A stretch of 64,000 nt of DNA from Flavobacterium gelidilacus DSM 15343 (GCF_000422685.1 NZ_AUGN01000013.1:1-64000), one strand, 5' to 3'. Positions 26,359 through 34,959 are shown, counted from the stretch's first letter. Translations and numbers: made by a program. Notes: generated by a model from the sequence alone, not told the origin.

Positions 26359-27258
26359 CTATTTCCTCGGATGAAACTGCGTTAGCACTTTTGCTAAGTG
26401 TTTTCGATCTAAATGCATATAAACTTCTGTAGTAGTTATTGATTCGTGTCCTAACATTAATTGGATGGAACGCAAATCTGCACCATTTTCTAACAAATGC
26501 GTGGCAAATGAATGCCTAAATGTGTGAGGACTAATAGTCTTTTTAAGGTTAATTTTTACAGATAAATCCTTAATAATTGTAAAAATCATTGCTCTTGTTA
26601 ACTGCTTTCCTCTTCTATTAAGAAACAAAGTATCTTCGAATCCTTTTTGAATATTTAAATGAGATCGGATCTGTTCTTTATAAAGTAGAATATACTTTTC
26701 GGTAGTTTTTCCAATGGGAACAAATCGTTGTTTATTTCCTTTTCCCGTTACTTTAATAAAGCCTTCCTCAAAAAATAAATCAGAAATTTTTAGATTCGTT
26801 AATTCAGAAACACGCAAACCACAACTATATAGCGTTTCTAAAATTGCCCTGTTGCGTTCTCCTTCTGGTGTTGACAAATCGATAGCTGCAATTAGTTGAT
26901 CAATTTCAATCGTTGAAAGCGTATCAGGTAATTTTCTGCCTGTTTTTGGAACTTCGATTAATTCTAAAGGATTATCTTTCCGGTAATCCTCAAATAATAT
27001 ATAGGTAAAAAAACTTTTTAAGCCTGAAATTGCTCGCGCTTGACTTCTAGCATTTACCACAGAAGAAATATGGTAAATAAATTGCTGAATGGTTTCTTCT
27101 GTAATGTTAATAGGGTTTTGAGAAATTGAATTTGTTTCTAAAAACAAGACGAGTTTTTCAATATCAAACGTATAATTTTGGATAGTATTTGTAGATAAAC
27201 CTCTTTCAAGTTTTAAATAGTTTTGATATTCTTTGATATAAGATTTCCAGTTACTCAT
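26359..27258 (-). CDS. xerD: Site-specific tyrosine recombinase XerD
   Basis: This 299-residue recombinase acts with XerC to resolve chromosome dimers at dif. The N-terminal SAM-like DNA-binding domain covers about 1-95. The catalytic domain carries Arg149 (CGLRVSEL), Lys173 (TGKGNKQR), His245 and Arg248 (PHTFRHSFATHLL), His271 (LGHESI) and the nucleophile Tyr280 (VYMHLD). All six are present, so the enzyme should be active. The SPHTFRHSFATHLLENGADL signature and the lack of mobile-element neighbours argue for the housekeeping XerD. Its -7 box ends only 4 nt before the ATG (27263-27270), which suggests a leaderless message. Confidence 0.92.
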   Translation of the reverse strand: MSNWKSYIKEYQNYLKLERGLSTNTIQNYTFDIEKLVLFLETNSISQNPINITEETIQQFIYHISSVVNARSQARAISGLKSFFTYILFEDYRKDNPLELIEVPKTGRKLPDTLSTIEIDQLIAAIDLSTPEGERNRAILETLYSCGLRVSELTNLKISDLFFEEGFIKVTGKGNKQRFVPIGKTTEKYILLYKEQIRSHLNIQKGFEDTLFLNRRGKQLTRAMIFTIIKDLSVKINLKKTISPHTFRHSFATHLLENGADLRSIQLMLGHESITTTEVYMHLDRKHLAKVLTQFHPRK

Positions 27259-27262
27259 ACCT

Positions 27263-27270
27263 CAAAAATA
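27263..27270 (-). promoter_or_regulatory. -7 box directly before xerD
   Basis: TATTTTTG on the minus strand, followed by AGGT and the ATG. Transcription would begin at or next to the start codon. Confidence 0.45.
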
Positions 27271-27285
27271 CAAAAAATTAAGCAT

Positions 27286-27316
27286 AAAAAAATCCCGAAA
27301 TTAATCGGGATTTTTT
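27286..27316. terminator. Terminator of the 27334-27957 barrel gene
   Basis: AATCCCGA / TCGGGATT stem around AATTAA with A and T runs. The 26 nt at 27286-27311 are identical to 27971-27996. Confidence 0.85.
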
Positions 27317-27333
27317 AAACAATATAACTATTT

Positions 27334-27957
27334 CTACAATCTAAAACCTAATCCAAATTGAATAACAGAATTTTTAATATCATCTTCTGAACCAGTATCA
27401 CCAATCTGAACTAAACCGGCAGAATATCTAGCATTAAAAAAAATCGCATTACTAAAATCATAGTTAAGACCAAGATTAATACCTAAATCATTAGATTTCA
27501 AAAAATCTTTTGCATCCGCTGTTTGACTTTGTCCTTGAAAAGTTGCTTTTACATCAGCATCAAATAAAAATCCAACATATGGACCTACTTCTAGTTGAAA
27601 ATCATTTGCTACATAATATTTAGCCATTACAGGAATGTTAATGTATTTAGTTTTAAAAGTTACATCAAAACTATAACCATCTACTAATAAGTTATCTTTA
27701 GAGCCCTGCGTAGAATATAAAAACTCTGGCTGAATGTAAAACTTATCAGAAACTTTAAATTCAACAAAAATACCTCCATTAAAGCCAATTAAACTATTTG
27801 CATCTCCAGCGTCATCTCCAACAAAATTAGAAATATTTAATCCAGCCTTAATCCCAATTGCAATATCATTTTTTGCTTTAGTTGATCCACTATCTTGAGC
27901 ATTAACAGTGTGAACAAGACCTAAAACAACAAGTACCAAATAAATTAGTTTTTTCAT
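27334..27957 (-). CDS. Outer-membrane beta-barrel protein (porin-like, OMP_b-brl family)
   Basis: This 207-residue protein has a signal peptide (MKKLIYLVLVVLGLVHTVNAQ). The mature part is an eight-strand-type barrel of the small Bacteroidota OMP family, with typical strands IGIKAGLNISNFVG, FYIQPEFLYSTQGSK and YINIPVMAKYYVANDFQLEVGPYVGF (read in parts). The C-terminal strand is VIQFGLGFRL. It is clearly a paralogue of the next gene upstream (28018-28662) and of the gene at 29772. The ligand or role is unknown. It has its own terminator. Confidence 0.85.
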   Translation of the reverse strand: MKKLIYLVLVVLGLVHTVNAQDSGSTKAKNDIAIGIKAGLNISNFVGDDAGDANSLIGFNGGIFVEFKVSDKFYIQPEFLYSTQGSKDNLLVDGYSFDVTFKTKYINIPVMAKYYVANDFQLEVGPYVGFLFDADVKATFQGQSQTADAKDFLKSNDLGINLGLNYDFSNAIFFNARYSAGLVQIGDTGSEDDIKNSVIQFGLGFRL

Positions 27958-27970
27958 AATTAATTTTTAT

Positions 27971-27996
27971 AAAAAAATCCCGAAATTAATCGGGAT
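27971..27996 (-). terminator. Terminator of the 28018-28662 barrel gene
   Basis: The same 26 nt as at 27286-27311: an ATCCCGA / TCGGGAT stem, with seven U following on the minus strand. Confidence 0.8.
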
Positions 27997-28017
27997 CTTA
28001 TAGTAATATGTTTTTTC

Positions 28018-28662
28018 TTAGTTGAATTTATATCCAACAGAAACTTGGAAACCAGCGTTGTTTATTTTAGCATCACTACCGTCAACATCGTTGATATCAC
28101 CTAAACCTAAGTTATATCTTGCTCCTAAAGATAATTTCTCAGTAAAGTCATAACCAAAACCAAAGTTTAATCCGAAATCAACTCCTTTGAAACTATCTTT
28201 AACATCTTCACTAGTAGATTCAGAAGAAGTTGTACCGTTTAAAGTTTCAGAATACTCATAATCACCATTAGCACTAATTAAAAAGCCAATTTGAGGACCA
28301 GCTTCTAAACTAAATTTTTCGGCAACATAATATTTAGCCATTAAAGGAATATTAATGTAAGATAGTTTTAATTTAGCTTCTTCTGTGTAAGAATAAGTAT
28401 TTCCACCAAAAGTTTCTGTTCCAGAGTATTTTTCTTTAGCACCCTGCATAGAAAACAATAATTCTGGTTGGAATGAGAATTTGTCAGAAATTTTAAATTC
28501 TGCAAAAACACCTACATGAGCACCAATTAAAGAATTTGCGTCTTCAACATCACCTGTTAAAGTCGTAACGTTCAAACCAGCTTTAGCTCCGAAATTCATG
28601 TCTTGAGCATTAACATTAGCTAATGTAAATACTGCTACCGCAGCGAATAATAATTTTTTCAT
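28018..28662 (-). CDS. Outer-membrane beta-barrel protein, paralogue of the neighbours
   Basis: The protein has 214 residues from the ATG at 28662 (MKKLLFAAVAVFTLANVNAQ, a signal peptide). The frame extends nine codons further, but that part contains no better start. Strands such as FGAKAGLNVTTLTGD, FSFQPELLFSMQGAK and YINIPLMAKYYVAEKFSLEAGPQIGF (in parts) match the gene at 27334 nearly strand for strand. This indicates tandem duplication. It ends GFQVSVGYKFN with a terminal aromatic residue, as expected for an outer-membrane barrel. Function unknown. Confidence 0.87.
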   Translation of the reverse strand: MKKLLFAAVAVFTLANVNAQDMNFGAKAGLNVTTLTGDVEDANSLIGAHVGVFAEFKISDKFSFQPELLFSMQGAKEKYSGTETFGGNTYSYTEEAKLKLSYINIPLMAKYYVAEKFSLEAGPQIGFLISANGDYEYSETLNGTTSSESTSEDVKDSFKGVDFGLNFGFGYDFTEKLSLGARYNLGLGDINDVDGSDAKINNAGFQVSVGYKFN

Positions 28663-28686
28663 TTTGTTTAATTTAAAAGTTATAAT

Positions 28687-28694
28687 CAAATATA
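28687..28694 (-). promoter_or_regulatory. -7 box of the 28018-28662 barrel gene
   Basis: TATATTTG on the minus strand ends 24 nt before the ATG at 28662 and supports that start. Confidence 0.6.
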
Positions 28695-28841
28695 AATATT
28701 ATTTGTTTTAAGATTTTAGCCACATGGATTAGTTATCAACATCGATTGTTAAAAAGTTGAACTATTCATATATAAATAACGAAAGAATAACGTTTAACTA
28801 ACATATTATCAATCCTAAGCTAAAATAATGTCAAAAATAAA

Positions 28842-28864
28842 AAATCCCGAGTGAATCGGGATTT
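28842..28864 (-). terminator. Terminator of the 28888-29628 gene
   Basis: AAATCCCGA and TCGGGATTT form a perfect stem around GTGAA, with an A-run upstream that reads as U on the minus strand. Confidence 0.8.
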
Positions 28865-28887
28865 AAATATAAATTTTTTCTAATTAA

Positions 28888-29628
28888 TTAGAAATGCAAA
28901 GTAAGATTCATTGAAGCAATACCTACATTCCCTAAACCAAAGTTAGAAGATTTTCCTCCATCTGTTGTTGTCGATGGAGAAGTTCCAAACTGAGTTGTAG
29001 TTTCAGATTTTCCTCTTAAATCAAATCCAACTCTATAAGTATATTGAGCACCAATAGCGAATTTAGGAAAAATAAAATATTCAGCACCTAAAAATCCTTG
29101 AACGCCAAGTCCTAAAGCCAAACCAGACTTACTTTCTACACTTGAAACAAAAGCTCCAGTAGTAGTATCTGTGTCAGTAGTTTCTGTAGATGATGAATTA
29201 GCAGTCAATAAAGCATCTGCACCATAAAAACCTTGAAGACGAGTTGTTCCTTTTCTCCATTCTTTACCTAAACCTGCAGCTAAATCAAAACCTGTATTCT
29301 TAATTTCTGAAGTATTTGTTCCAACTGGAGCTGTGTTAGTTGAAGAACCAAAACCTAAATTTGCAATTACTCTGTAAGCATTTTTATCTGTTATGAATTT
29401 TTTACCTACAAAAGAATTATTTCTAATGTAATTCACATTTGGAGCATTGTTATTTGTATTTCCGTTAAAAGAATTACCAATATACTCAAAAATACCATCA
29501 GCATTAAAACTAATAGCCCAATCTCCAGCTTCTGGTAAATAATTTTCTCCTTTTTTCGAAACTAAATCTTGTGCATTTGCAATACCAAAAGCAAAAACTG
29601 CTACTGCAGCAAACATTAATTTTTTCAT
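28888..29628 (-). CDS. Outer-membrane beta-barrel protein, more distant type
   Basis: This 246-residue protein has a signal peptide (MKKLMFAAVAVFAFGIANAQ) nearly identical to that of the 28018 gene. The body differs: a Ser/Thr-rich middle (TANSSSTETTDTDTTTG) looks like an exposed loop, and strands such as FAIGAQYTYRVGFDLRGKS and the end NVGIASMNLTLHF indicate a barrel. The matching signal but divergent body suggests either an old paralogue or exchange of the 5' end. Function unknown. It has its own -7 box and terminator. Confidence 0.8.
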   Translation of the reverse strand: MKKLMFAAVAVFAFGIANAQDLVSKKGENYLPEAGDWAISFNADGIFEYIGNSFNGNTNNNAPNVNYIRNNSFVGKKFITDKNAYRVIANLGFGSSTNTAPVGTNTSEIKNTGFDLAAGLGKEWRKGTTRLQGFYGADALLTANSSSTETTDTDTTTGAFVSSVESKSGLALGLGVQGFLGAEYFIFPKFAIGAQYTYRVGFDLRGKSETTTQFGTSPSTTTDGGKSSNFGLGNVGIASMNLTLHF

Positions 29629-29655
29629 TTTTTTAAAATTTTAAAAGTTAGAGCA

Positions 29656-29663
29656 CAAATTTA
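29656..29663 (-). promoter_or_regulatory. -7 box of the 28888-29628 gene
   Basis: TAAATTTG on the minus strand, 27 nt before the ATG. A TTTG follows 16 nt further upstream. Confidence 0.6.
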
Positions 29664-29730
29664 AAAGAATATTTTCTTACAAATACTTAAAAACACAATA
29701 CTTATTAACATATATTATCAGATATTAACA

Positions 29731-29738
29731 TATATTTG
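29731..29738 (+). promoter_or_regulatory. -7 box of the 29772-30314 barrel gene
   Basis: TATATTTG lies 33 nt before the ATG. Three TTAACA-type units precede it (29706-29730). Confidence 0.6.
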
Positions 29739-29771
29739 CAAAGGTTATTAACATTTATAAATCAATAGAAC

Positions 29772-30314
29772 ATGAAAAAATTAGCTTTTTTAGTCGTTAC
29801 CTTATTAACAATTTCACAAGTAACAAATGCCCAATCAAATATTAGATTTGGTGTAAAAGCAGGTTTAAATTATGCAAATTTCACAAATACTGAGGTAAAA
29901 ACGGATGCAATTACAAACTATCATGCTGGTATTTTAGTTGAAATTTCATTATTTGATAATTTAGCCATTCAACCCGAATTATTATACTCAACTGTTGGAG
30001 CAAGTTACGATTCTGCCATTACAGAATTCAAAAATGAATTAGGATATATTTCTATTCCAGTATTAGCAAAATTTAATTTATCAGAAACTTTATTCTTAGA
30101 AGCAGGACCACAAGGTTCGTTTTTATTAAACAAAAAAGATGAAGTATTTAACGATTATAACGAATTTGATTTTTCTGTAAATGCAGGTTTAGGAGTAAGA
30201 ATAACTAAAAATTTATTTGTTTCTGCAAGGTACAACCTAGGTGTTACTGAAATCGCAAGAGATGCAGATGCTAAAAACTCTGTCTTTCAATTATCTGCTG
30301 GATTACTATTCTAA
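29772..30314 (+). CDS. Outer-membrane beta-barrel protein, divergent fourth member
   Basis: This 180-residue protein has a signal peptide (KKLAFLVVTLLTISQVTNAQ). Barrel strands FGVKAGLNYANFTN, LAIQPELLYSTVGAS, LGYISIPVLAKFNLSETLFLEAGPQGSF (in parts) and SARYNLGVTEI correspond one to one to strands of the genes at 27334 and 28018. This copy is transcribed in the opposite direction and is the shortest. It ends VFQLSAGLLF. Four barrel genes in 3 kb point to a local expansion. Role unknown. Confidence 0.85.
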   Translation: MKKLAFLVVTLLTISQVTNAQSNIRFGVKAGLNYANFTNTEVKTDAITNYHAGILVEISLFDNLAIQPELLYSTVGASYDSAITEFKNELGYISIPVLAKFNLSETLFLEAGPQGSFLLNKKDEVFNDYNEFDFSVNAGLGVRITKNLFVSARYNLGVTEIARDADAKNSVFQLSAGLLF

Positions 30315-30337
30315 TAAAAAAATTCATAAATTTATAT

Positions 30338-30367
30338 TAAACCATCTTTACCAAAGGATGGTTTTTA
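30338..30367 (+). terminator. Terminator of the 29772-30314 barrel gene
   Basis: AAACCATC pairs with GATGGTTT, followed by a T-run. Confidence 0.75.
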
Positions 30368-30391
30368 TATTTTTACACAAAGCAAACAAAT

Positions 30392-30805
30392 ATGAATCTA
30401 ATTATTATCAACGGACCAAACCTAAATTTATTAGGCAAACGCGAACCTGAAACATATGGGAATGAATCTTTTGAAGCTTATTTTGACAAACTAAAATCAA
30501 AATATACTCAAATTAATTTCACTTATTATCAAAGTAATATTGAAGGTGAGCTTATTGATAAAATTCAGGAATACGGATTTTCAGCAGATGGAATTATACT
30601 AAATGCTGGTGCTTATACGCATACGTCTATTGGGATTGGTGATGCCATAAAGGCAATAACTTCTCTAGTTATTGAAGTCCATATTTCTAATACATTCTCT
30701 AGAGAAACTTTTCGACATCAATCTTTTATTTCACCAAACGCTAAAGGTGTTATTATTGGTTTTGGGTTAAAAAGTTATGATTTAGCTATTGAATCATTTT
30801 TATAA
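30392..30805 (+). CDS. aroQ: Type II 3-dehydroquinate dehydratase
   Basis: This 137-residue enzyme performs the third step of the shikimate pathway, 3-dehydroquinate to 3-dehydroshikimate. Family motifs are all visible: MNLIIINGPNLNLLGKREPE, the catalytic Tyr22 (ETYG), LNAGAYTHTSIGIGDAI with the substrate-binding Asn, VIEVHISN with the catalytic His, and FRHQSFISPNAKGVI. The length is slightly below the usual 145-150. It stands alone with no obvious -7 box; a T-rich terminator of the previous gene lies just upstream. Confidence 0.95.
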   Translation: MNLIIINGPNLNLLGKREPETYGNESFEAYFDKLKSKYTQINFTYYQSNIEGELIDKIQEYGFSADGIILNAGAYTHTSIGIGDAIKAITSLVIEVHISNTFSRETFRHQSFISPNAKGVIIGFGLKSYDLAIESFL

Positions 30806-30861
30806 CATCATTCTTGCAACCATTTTAATTTTATTCTCGTCTATATAAAAAAACCTATTTT

Positions 30862-33339
30862 ATGAAAAAAATTTACGCACTTGTATTTGGCCTTTTTTCA
30901 ATTATTTCTATCGGACAAATCAAAGGAACTGTGACAGATGCAAATGGTGAAGCTTTAGCTTTTGTAAGTATTTATATTGAAAACACTTATGTCGGAACCA
31001 CTAGTAATGAAAATGGAAAATATGAGTTGATGTACAATGGGGATAAAAATGTAAATATCATTTATCAATATTTAGGATATAAAACACAAAAAAACACTTT
31101 AAACATAGATAAATTTCCCTTCACAAATGATGTTAGATTAATTGAAGAGAATTATAATTTAAACGAAGTTGTTTTGATTGAAGGAGAAAATCCTGCAGAT
31201 ATAGTTATTAGAAATGCTGTAAAATCAAAAAAAGTTAACAGTGCTAAAACTGATAAGTTTGAAGCTGATTTTTATTCGAGAGGAATATTTAGAGTTAAAG
31301 ATGTTCCTGAAAAAATTATGGGAATGAAAGTTAGGGTAGAAATGAATGATTCTGGTGCTGATTTAGATTCAACAGGAAGTGGAATTATATATCTATCAGA
31401 AACAGTTTCAAAAATTAAGATCGAAAAACCAAACAAGCTTAAAGAAGAAATTATAGCAAGTAAAGTAGCTGGAGAAGACAATGGGTTTAGTTATAACACG
31501 GCTTTGAATACCAATTATGATTTTTATGAAAATTATATAGATTTCGAAGTTAACATGGTTTCCCCAATTGCAGATAACACCTTTAATTATTACAAATTTA
31601 AATTGGAAAGCACGTTTTATGATGACAACAATCAGTTAATCAACAAAATTTTAGTTACACCTAAACGCGACAAAGAGCCAGTTTTTGAAGGATACATCTA
31701 TATAGTTGAAGATTCATGGGCAATTTATAGCGTTGATTTAGACATTAAAGGTTACAGAATGCAACAGCCAATTCTGGAAACCATGAAATTAACTCAAAAT
31801 TTTAGTTATAACAACACAAACAAGCTTTGGGTGAAAAACGTACAAACCTTAGATTTTTTAGCTGGAATTTTTGGTGTTAAATTCTCAGGGAAATTCACTC
31901 ACGTTTTCACAAATTACAACTTCAAAGAAACTTTTGAGCCAAAAACTTTTGGAAGAGAAATTGTTTCCTTTGCAGAAAATGCCAATAAAAAAGAAGATTC
32001 ATATTGGACAACTAATAGACAAGTACCATTGTCCGAAGAAGAATCTACAAGTTATGTTAGAAAAGACAGTGTTTCGACTTTAAGAAATTCTCAAAAGTAT
32101 TTAGATTCAATAGATGCTAAATCTAATAAATTTAAAATTCAAGATATTTTAACAGGCTATACTTATAAAAATAGTTTTAAAAAGAGCCGTTTTTCTTATG
32201 ATGGCGTTTTAAATATTGGCTCTATAAGCTACAACACAGTTCAGGGATATAACATGAATAGTGGATTTTCATATTCTAAATACAATGAAGAAAACGGGAA
32301 ATATACTTCCTTAAGCTCAACCTTTAATTATGGTTTAGCAGAAGACAGATTAAGAGTAGAAGGACGAATATATCATCGATTCAATGCACAAAATTATGCA
32401 AACATTTCTGTTGCTGGAGGAAGTAGTATAAATCAATTCAATGCAACTGAACCTATAAGTAAACTAGTGAACTCGGTTAGTACTTTATTCTTTACCAATA
32501 ATTTTATGAAATTATATAATAAAGAATTTGCTGAAGCTATGTATGGACAAGAAACTATAAATGGTTTGTATATCTCTGGAAAAATTGGTTATGAAAACAG
32601 AAGGCCTTTATTCAACAATACAGACAAGAAACTATTTAAGTCTGACGACATGTATAGTTCAAATGATCCTTTGCAGCCTAACAACTTTACTTCTACTCCA
32701 TTTGTAGCTCATCATTTATATAAAGCAAGTGTTGGTGCTAGAATTCGTTTTGGACAAAAATATATTACTAGACCAGACAGAAAAATAACAGTTTCTAATA
32801 ATGACTATCCAGTAATATATTTAGGGTATCAAAAAGCATTTGCAGGAAGTGATAATAAATACAATTACGACTTATTAAACGCTACATTAGATTTTGACAA
32901 AAAACTAGGCAACAAAGGTGATTTTAGCATAAGAATGAAAGCTGGAAAATTCTTTAATGCAGATAATATTTCATTTATTGATTACAAACATTTTAATGGA
33001 AATCAAACTCACGTTGTTTTAGATGGAAGTTACATGAACTCATTTGGACTTTTACCTTATTATAGTAATTCTACAAATGACGCTTATATTGAAACACATA
33101 TTGATCATAATTTCAAAGGATATATTATGAATAAAATTCCATTATTAAATAAATTACAATGGAATTTAATTGGAGGATTTCATCAAATAAATGTTCCAAA
33201 TGTAAAACCATATCAAGAGTTTTCTGCCGGATTTGATAATATCGGATTTGGAAAATTAAGGATTTTCAGAATAAGTTATGTTAGAGCTTATCAAAATGGT
33301 TATCAAGGTGATGGAATTGTTTTTGGCGTAAAAATGTAA
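30862..33339 (+). CDS. DUF5686 outer-membrane protein with carboxypeptidase-regulatory domain
   Basis: This 825-residue protein has a signal peptide (KKIYALVFGLFSIISIGQ). A CarboxypepD_reg-like domain follows at about 20-100 (IKGTVTDANGEALAFVSIYI), then DUF5686 over most of the rest. The C-terminal half shows many alternating aromatic strands (FSYSKYNEENGKYTSLSS, RIYHRFNAQNYANISV), typical of an outer-membrane barrel. It ends NGYQGDGIVFGVKM. Such proteins are common in Bacteroidota outer membranes, with unknown function. No TonB-type plug is visible. It is monocistronic. Confidence 0.82.
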   Translation: MKKIYALVFGLFSIISIGQIKGTVTDANGEALAFVSIYIENTYVGTTSNENGKYELMYNGDKNVNIIYQYLGYKTQKNTLNIDKFPFTNDVRLIEENYNLNEVVLIEGENPADIVIRNAVKSKKVNSAKTDKFEADFYSRGIFRVKDVPEKIMGMKVRVEMNDSGADLDSTGSGIIYLSETVSKIKIEKPNKLKEEIIASKVAGEDNGFSYNTALNTNYDFYENYIDFEVNMVSPIADNTFNYYKFKLESTFYDDNNQLINKILVTPKRDKEPVFEGYIYIVEDSWAIYSVDLDIKGYRMQQPILETMKLTQNFSYNNTNKLWVKNVQTLDFLAGIFGVKFSGKFTHVFTNYNFKETFEPKTFGREIVSFAENANKKEDSYWTTNRQVPLSEEESTSYVRKDSVSTLRNSQKYLDSIDAKSNKFKIQDILTGYTYKNSFKKSRFSYDGVLNIGSISYNTVQGYNMNSGFSYSKYNEENGKYTSLSSTFNYGLAEDRLRVEGRIYHRFNAQNYANISVAGGSSINQFNATEPISKLVNSVSTLFFTNNFMKLYNKEFAEAMYGQETINGLYISGKIGYENRRPLFNNTDKKLFKSDDMYSSNDPLQPNNFTSTPFVAHHLYKASVGARIRFGQKYITRPDRKITVSNNDYPVIYLGYQKAFAGSDNKYNYDLLNATLDFDKKLGNKGDFSIRMKAGKFFNADNISFIDYKHFNGNQTHVVLDGSYMNSFGLLPYYSNSTNDAYIETHIDHNFKGYIMNKIPLLNKLQWNLIGGFHQINVPNVKPYQEFSAGFDNIGFGKLRIFRISYVRAYQNGYQGDGIVFGVKM

Positions 33340-33344
33340 GATTT

Positions 33345-33395
33345 AGATTTTCAGATTTTCGGATAATAGATTTTCGGAAATTATAAAATTCAGAT
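33345..33395. repeat. AATCTGAAA-type degenerate repeat
   Basis: Several overlapping GATTTTCAG / GATTTTCGG units follow directly after the DUF5686 stop. They are the same family as the stretches at 5800-5838 and 47774-47945. Confidence 0.55.
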
Positions 33396-33471
33396 TTCGT
33401 TTAAAAAAAATAATTTTCAATGCAAGGAATATCTTTTTTTATCGTCTAATATCAATATAAAAAAAATTATT

Positions 33472-34083
33472 ATGAAGTTTCTTATTTTACTATTTTTTGT
33501 TTTTCAAAGTTTTCTTGGGTTTAGTCAACGTGGTGGTGGTGGTGGTGGTGGTGGAAGATCTGGTGGTGGTAGACAACAAAATCAAAGTCCACCAAAAGAA
33601 GATAACAAGGACGGTAATATCCTTGAAGAAACAAATATAAAAGAATTTGCAGGATTACAACATTTTGATTCTAAACTTGTTATTAAAGAATTAAAAATAA
33701 AAATCGACGAAGAAAAAGAAACAATTGAATCGCTTTTTGGAATTTATAATAATCGTATAAAAGAAATTGAAAAAGAAGATCTTTTATTAATCGAAAACAC
33801 CGATTTAGAAACTCGAATTATAGAAAGAAAAGCTATACAAGATAAAGATATCAAAGCAATGTTTGAAGCTAAAAGAAGGGCTTCAATTGCATTAGAACCT
33901 GTAACGAATAAAACATTAGAAGCTAAAAAGGTTTTAAATCAACAGTTAGAAGCAAAATTAAGTGCAAAATCTTATAAAAAATGGCTAAAATATTTTGAAA
34001 AAAATTATCAAATAGAAAAGCCTCCTTTACCTAAAGAAAATAATTCAGGTGATAATTCTAGTGGAAGACCTCCAAGGAGATAA
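33472..34083 (+). CDS. Secreted Gly-rich unknown protein
   Basis: This 203-residue protein has a signal peptide (KFLILLFFVFQSFLGFSQ). A Gly/Arg-rich stretch comes directly after cleavage (RGGGGGGGGRSGGGRQQ), encoded by a run of GGT codons at 33532-33554. The rest is a long, charged, helix-rich region (about 50-170) that could form a coiled coil. The tail is Pro/Ser-rich and ends in RPPRR. I recognise no domain. The GGT run is prone to in-frame length change. Probably periplasmic. Confidence 0.65.
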   Translation: MKFLILLFFVFQSFLGFSQRGGGGGGGGRSGGGRQQNQSPPKEDNKDGNILEETNIKEFAGLQHFDSKLVIKELKIKIDEEKETIESLFGIYNNRIKEIEKEDLLLIENTDLETRIIERKAIQDKDIKAMFEAKRRASIALEPVTNKTLEAKKVLNQQLEAKLSAKSYKKWLKYFEKNYQIEKPPLPKENNSGDNSSGRPPRR

Positions 34084-34096
34084 TAAAAACCTCATT

Positions 34097-34140
34097 AATA
34101 ACTCCAAATTGTAGTAAAATATGATTTGGAGTTATTTATT
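34097..34140. terminator. Convergent terminator between 33472 and 34136 genes
   Basis: AACTCCAAAT (34100-34109) pairs with ATTTGGAGTT (34124-34133), with a T-rich tail on the plus strand. Confidence 0.7.
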
Positions 34141-34903
34141 TTATGAAAACATCATATCCAAAACGAATTAGAGCAATTCCAACTACAACTAAAAAGAAAA
34201 CACGAATAAAACCATTTCCTTTTGATATTGCTAATCTTGCGCCAATCCAAGAACCAGTTGCATTACAGATAGCCATAGGAATTGCAACTGACCAAAGTAT
34301 TTTTCCCTTCATGACAAACAAAGTTATAGAACCAATATTTGTAGCCAAGTTGACCAATTTTGCATAGATATTAGCTTGTAAAAAATCAAAACCTAATATA
34401 GCGATAAAAGCCATAATTAATAAACTTCCAGTTCCTGGTCCAATAAATCCATCATAAAAACCAAGAAAAATACAAATTACAATTGCATAAATGTAGATTT
34501 GTTTTTGTGATAATTTATCTACCTGAAATTGCCCAAAATCTTTTTTAAAATAAGTATAAAGAAGTAACAAAACCAAAATCACAAACAACAAAGGCTTCAT
34601 AAAATCGTTTTGCATCACATTTAATAAACTCGAACCTATATAGGCAAAAACAAAAGAAACAATTGCCATTAATCCGAACAACTTCCAATTAACGGTTGCT
34701 TTTTTTAAGTATTGATATGTAGCTATACTAGTTCCACTAAATCCTGGAATTTTTAATGTTCCAATAATTGTAGCTACACTTTGAGTTGGCATTAAAATTA
34801 ATGCAGCTGGTGTTTGTATTAAACCTCCACCACCAACAATTGCATCAATAAATCCAGCTACAAATGAGGCGATGCAAAGTAAAATTATTATGTATGTTTC
34901 CAT
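34136..34903 (-). CDS. TauE/SafE-type sulfite or organic anion exporter
   Basis: This 255-residue permease starts from the ATG at 34903 (METYIIILLCIASFVAGF). It has eight hydrophobic segments. The N-terminal motif FIDAIVGGGGLIQTPAAL and the second-half FYDGFIGPGTGSLLIMAFI are the paired signatures of the TauE/SafE/YfcA family. Family members are proposed to export sulfite, sulfoacetate or related anions; the substrate here is unknown. Nine in-frame codons upstream would lie before the -7 box (34910-34917), which ends only 6 nt before this ATG. Confidence 0.85.
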   Translation of the reverse strand: METYIIILLCIASFVAGFIDAIVGGGGLIQTPAALILMPTQSVATIIGTLKIPGFSGTSIATYQYLKKATVNWKLFGLMAIVSFVFAYIGSSLLNVMQNDFMKPLLFVILVLLLLYTYFKKDFGQFQVDKLSQKQIYIYAIVICIFLGFYDGFIGPGTGSLLIMAFIAILGFDFLQANIYAKLVNLATNIGSITLFVMKGKILWSVAIPMAICNATGSWIGARLAISKGNGFIRVFFLVVVGIALIRFGYDVFIK

Positions 34904-34909
34904 TAGTAT

Positions 34910-34917
34910 CAAAGATA
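34910..34917 (-). promoter_or_regulatory. -7 box directly before the TauE-like gene
   Basis: TATCTTTG on the minus strand ends 6 nt from the ATG, so the message would have almost no leader. Confidence 0.45.
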
Positions 34918-34947
34918 AATCCCAATTCAAAAAATGAATTGGGATTT
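34917..34947 (-). terminator. Terminator of the small lipoprotein gene
   Basis: AAATCCCAATTCA and TGAATTGGGATTT form a long perfect stem, with T-rich flanks. Confidence 0.85.
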
Positions 34948-34959
34948 TATTTTATCCAT

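Noticed and set aside
26359..27258. Tyrosine recombinase as a sign of an integrated element
   Set aside because: All motifs fit housekeeping XerD, the flanks are core genes, and no tRNA-end duplication or mobile genes are nearby.
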